The notes below the pieces were generated by a model. It had not been told where the DNA came from and made no database searches. It saw only the letters and a program-made list of their open reading frames with translations. 33,455 bases of DNA from an uncultured Bacilli bacterium (GTDB lineage Bacteria; Bacillota_I; Bacilli_A; RF39; UBA660): the NCBI GenBank assembly GCA_934129945.1, contig CAKOXC010000009.1, forward strand, positions 1 through 33,455. The letters are read 5' to 3'. Below are positions 32,860 through 33,455 of the stretch, one piece after another. Position 1 is the first letter of the stretch. Every line of letters starts with the position of its first letter. A program made the position numbers and the translations under genes.

Positions 32860-33455
32860 ATTTCATCTAGTGTTAGTCCTGTATGTTTAGATATATCTTT
32901 TAATTCCATAGAAGATTTTAGAAGACTCTTAGCTATTTCTATTTTATTATTTCTTATTCCTTCATTATATGATTCTTCTCTAGCTTTTTTTAGTTCATCT
33001 TGTCTTATCTCTTCATCAAGTGCTTCTTTATCATATGTTGGTATTTTTATTTCGTCTGTATAATCTGGATTTTCTAGTTTTTCTAAAGACATACCAATTG
33101 CTTTTTCAATATCTTTTTTTGTGATGTTCATTTCTAATAGTTTTTTAGTTACACTTCTAATCCCTTCATTATATGATTCTTCTCTAACTTTTTTTAGTTC
33201 ATCTTGTCTTATCTCTTCATCCAAAGCTTTTTTATCATATGTTGGTATTTTTATTTCGTCTGTATAATCTGGATCTTCTAATTTCTCTAAAGGCATACCA
33301 ATTGCTTTTTCTATTTCTTCTTTTGAAATATTCATTTCTAATAATTTTTTTGCTATTTCTATTTTATTATTTCTTATTCCTTCATTATATGACTCTTCTC
33401 TAGCTTTTTTTAGTTCATCTTGTCTTATCTCTTCATCCAAAGCTTCTTTATCATA
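32844..33455 (-). CDS. C-terminal part of an Rpn/PD-(D/E)XK-type protein with repeated tail (5' end outside window)
   Basis: The frame is open to the right edge; the start lies outside the window. About 203 codons are present. They consist of charged helical modules ending KIEIAKSLLKSSMELKDISKHTGLTLDEIKKLQ. This resembles the C-terminal tail of the Rpn (recombination-promoting nuclease, TIGR01784-type 'transposase') family, where E-x-x-x-E-G-I-x-x-x...IAK-LL-x-x-x-x-x-x-E-I-x-x-x-T-G-L is typical. The catalytic PD-(D/E)XK domain would be in the missing part. Two further modules precede the last one as tandem copies. Confidence 0.65.
   Translation of the reverse strand, partial: YDKEALDEEIRQDELKKAREESYNEGIRNNKIEIAKKLLEMNISKEEIEKAIGMPLEKLEDPDYTDEIKIPTYDKKALDEEIRQDELKKVREESYNEGIRSVTKKLLEMNITKKDIEKAIGMSLEKLENPDYTDEIKIPTYDKEALDEEIRQDELKKAREESYNEGIRNNKIEIAKSLLKSSMELKDISKHTGLTLDEIKKLQ
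33018..33437 (-). repeat. In-frame tandem repeat of the Rpn-like C-terminal module
   Basis: Unit 1 (33222-33437, 72 codons) and unit 2 (33018-33221, 68 codons) both run from DEEIRQDELKK to TDEIKIPTYDK(K/E)AL. Unit 2 lacks four codons in the middle (NNKIEIA replaced by SVT). The start of the pattern recurs a third time at 32847-33017, where it ends as the normal protein tail. YDKEAL at the window edge shows that at least one more unit lies outside. Confidence 0.85.

Noticed and set aside
33000..33455. CRISPR-like array at the right edge
   Set aside because: The repeats are long, in-frame protein-coding modules of more than 200 bases, not short repeats with unique spacers.

Overview
The window looks like a chromosomal segment from a very AT-rich, Gram-positive-type, anaerobic, probably endospore-forming bacterium of the Firmicutes. 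My best guess is a gut-associated Bacilli/Erysipelotrichia-like lineage. The reasons are: strong GGAGG-type ribosome binding sites; TGA used as a stop and TGG for Trp (so not the Mycoplasma code); lipoprotein and sortase-type surface signals; a class III (oxygen-sensitive) ribonucleotide reductase; a gerA-type germinant-receptor operon and YjcZ-like sporulation microproteins; and a YbxB-type methyltransferase gene directly before rpoB-rpoC, the Bacillus order. The lineage call is inference. No rRNA, tRNA or CRISPR array was seen.

Layout. 1-3.3 kb: start of a cut-off gene, then nrdD-nrdG-dut (deoxynucleotide supply), read leftwards. 3.3-4.9 kb: a Crp/Fnr-type regulator divergent from nrdD across a shared palindrome, then a ZIP metal transporter. 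4.9-8.1 kb: glycosyltransferase, a two-gene envelope-stress-like unit (LiaF-like plus DUF4097-like) and a lipoprotein; the last two units carry almost identical 46-bp promoters. 8.2-11.3 kb: an accessory-looking patch with a ketopantoate reductase fragment, GNAT acetyltransferase, unknown protein, HAD phosphatase, P-loop kinase, two decayed copies of one gene tail, and a cluster of operator-like repeats. 11.3-16.2 kb: rRNA uridine methyltransferase and the gerA-type A-C-B operon. 16.2-18 kb: a secreted protein with a C-type-lectin/formylglycine-enzyme-like C-terminus that looks like a diversity-generating-retroelement (DGR) target and is driven by a promoter with an 11-bp G tract in its spacer. 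18.1-26.1 kb: ybxB-rpoB-rpoC. 26.1-27.5 kb: two sporulation microproteins and a PrsA-like foldase. 27.5-32.4 kb: recX, an NPKTG-anchored surface protein, nrnA, ackA. 32.4-33.5 kb: a LysM-like mini-protein and a DUF1540-like mini-protein diverging from a 17-bp inverted repeat, and the 3' end of an Rpn/PD-(D/E)XK-type gene with tandemly duplicated C-terminal modules.

Most worth following up: (1) the predicted phase-variable promoter joined to a DGR-type hypervariable protein; (2) RpoB carries Lys and Asp at two rifampicin-contact positions, predicting intrinsic resistance; (3) the duplicated 46-bp promoter linking two envelope units; (4) two relics of one vanished gene tail; (5) the inverted-repeat divergent promoter between two small, probably sporulation-related genes.
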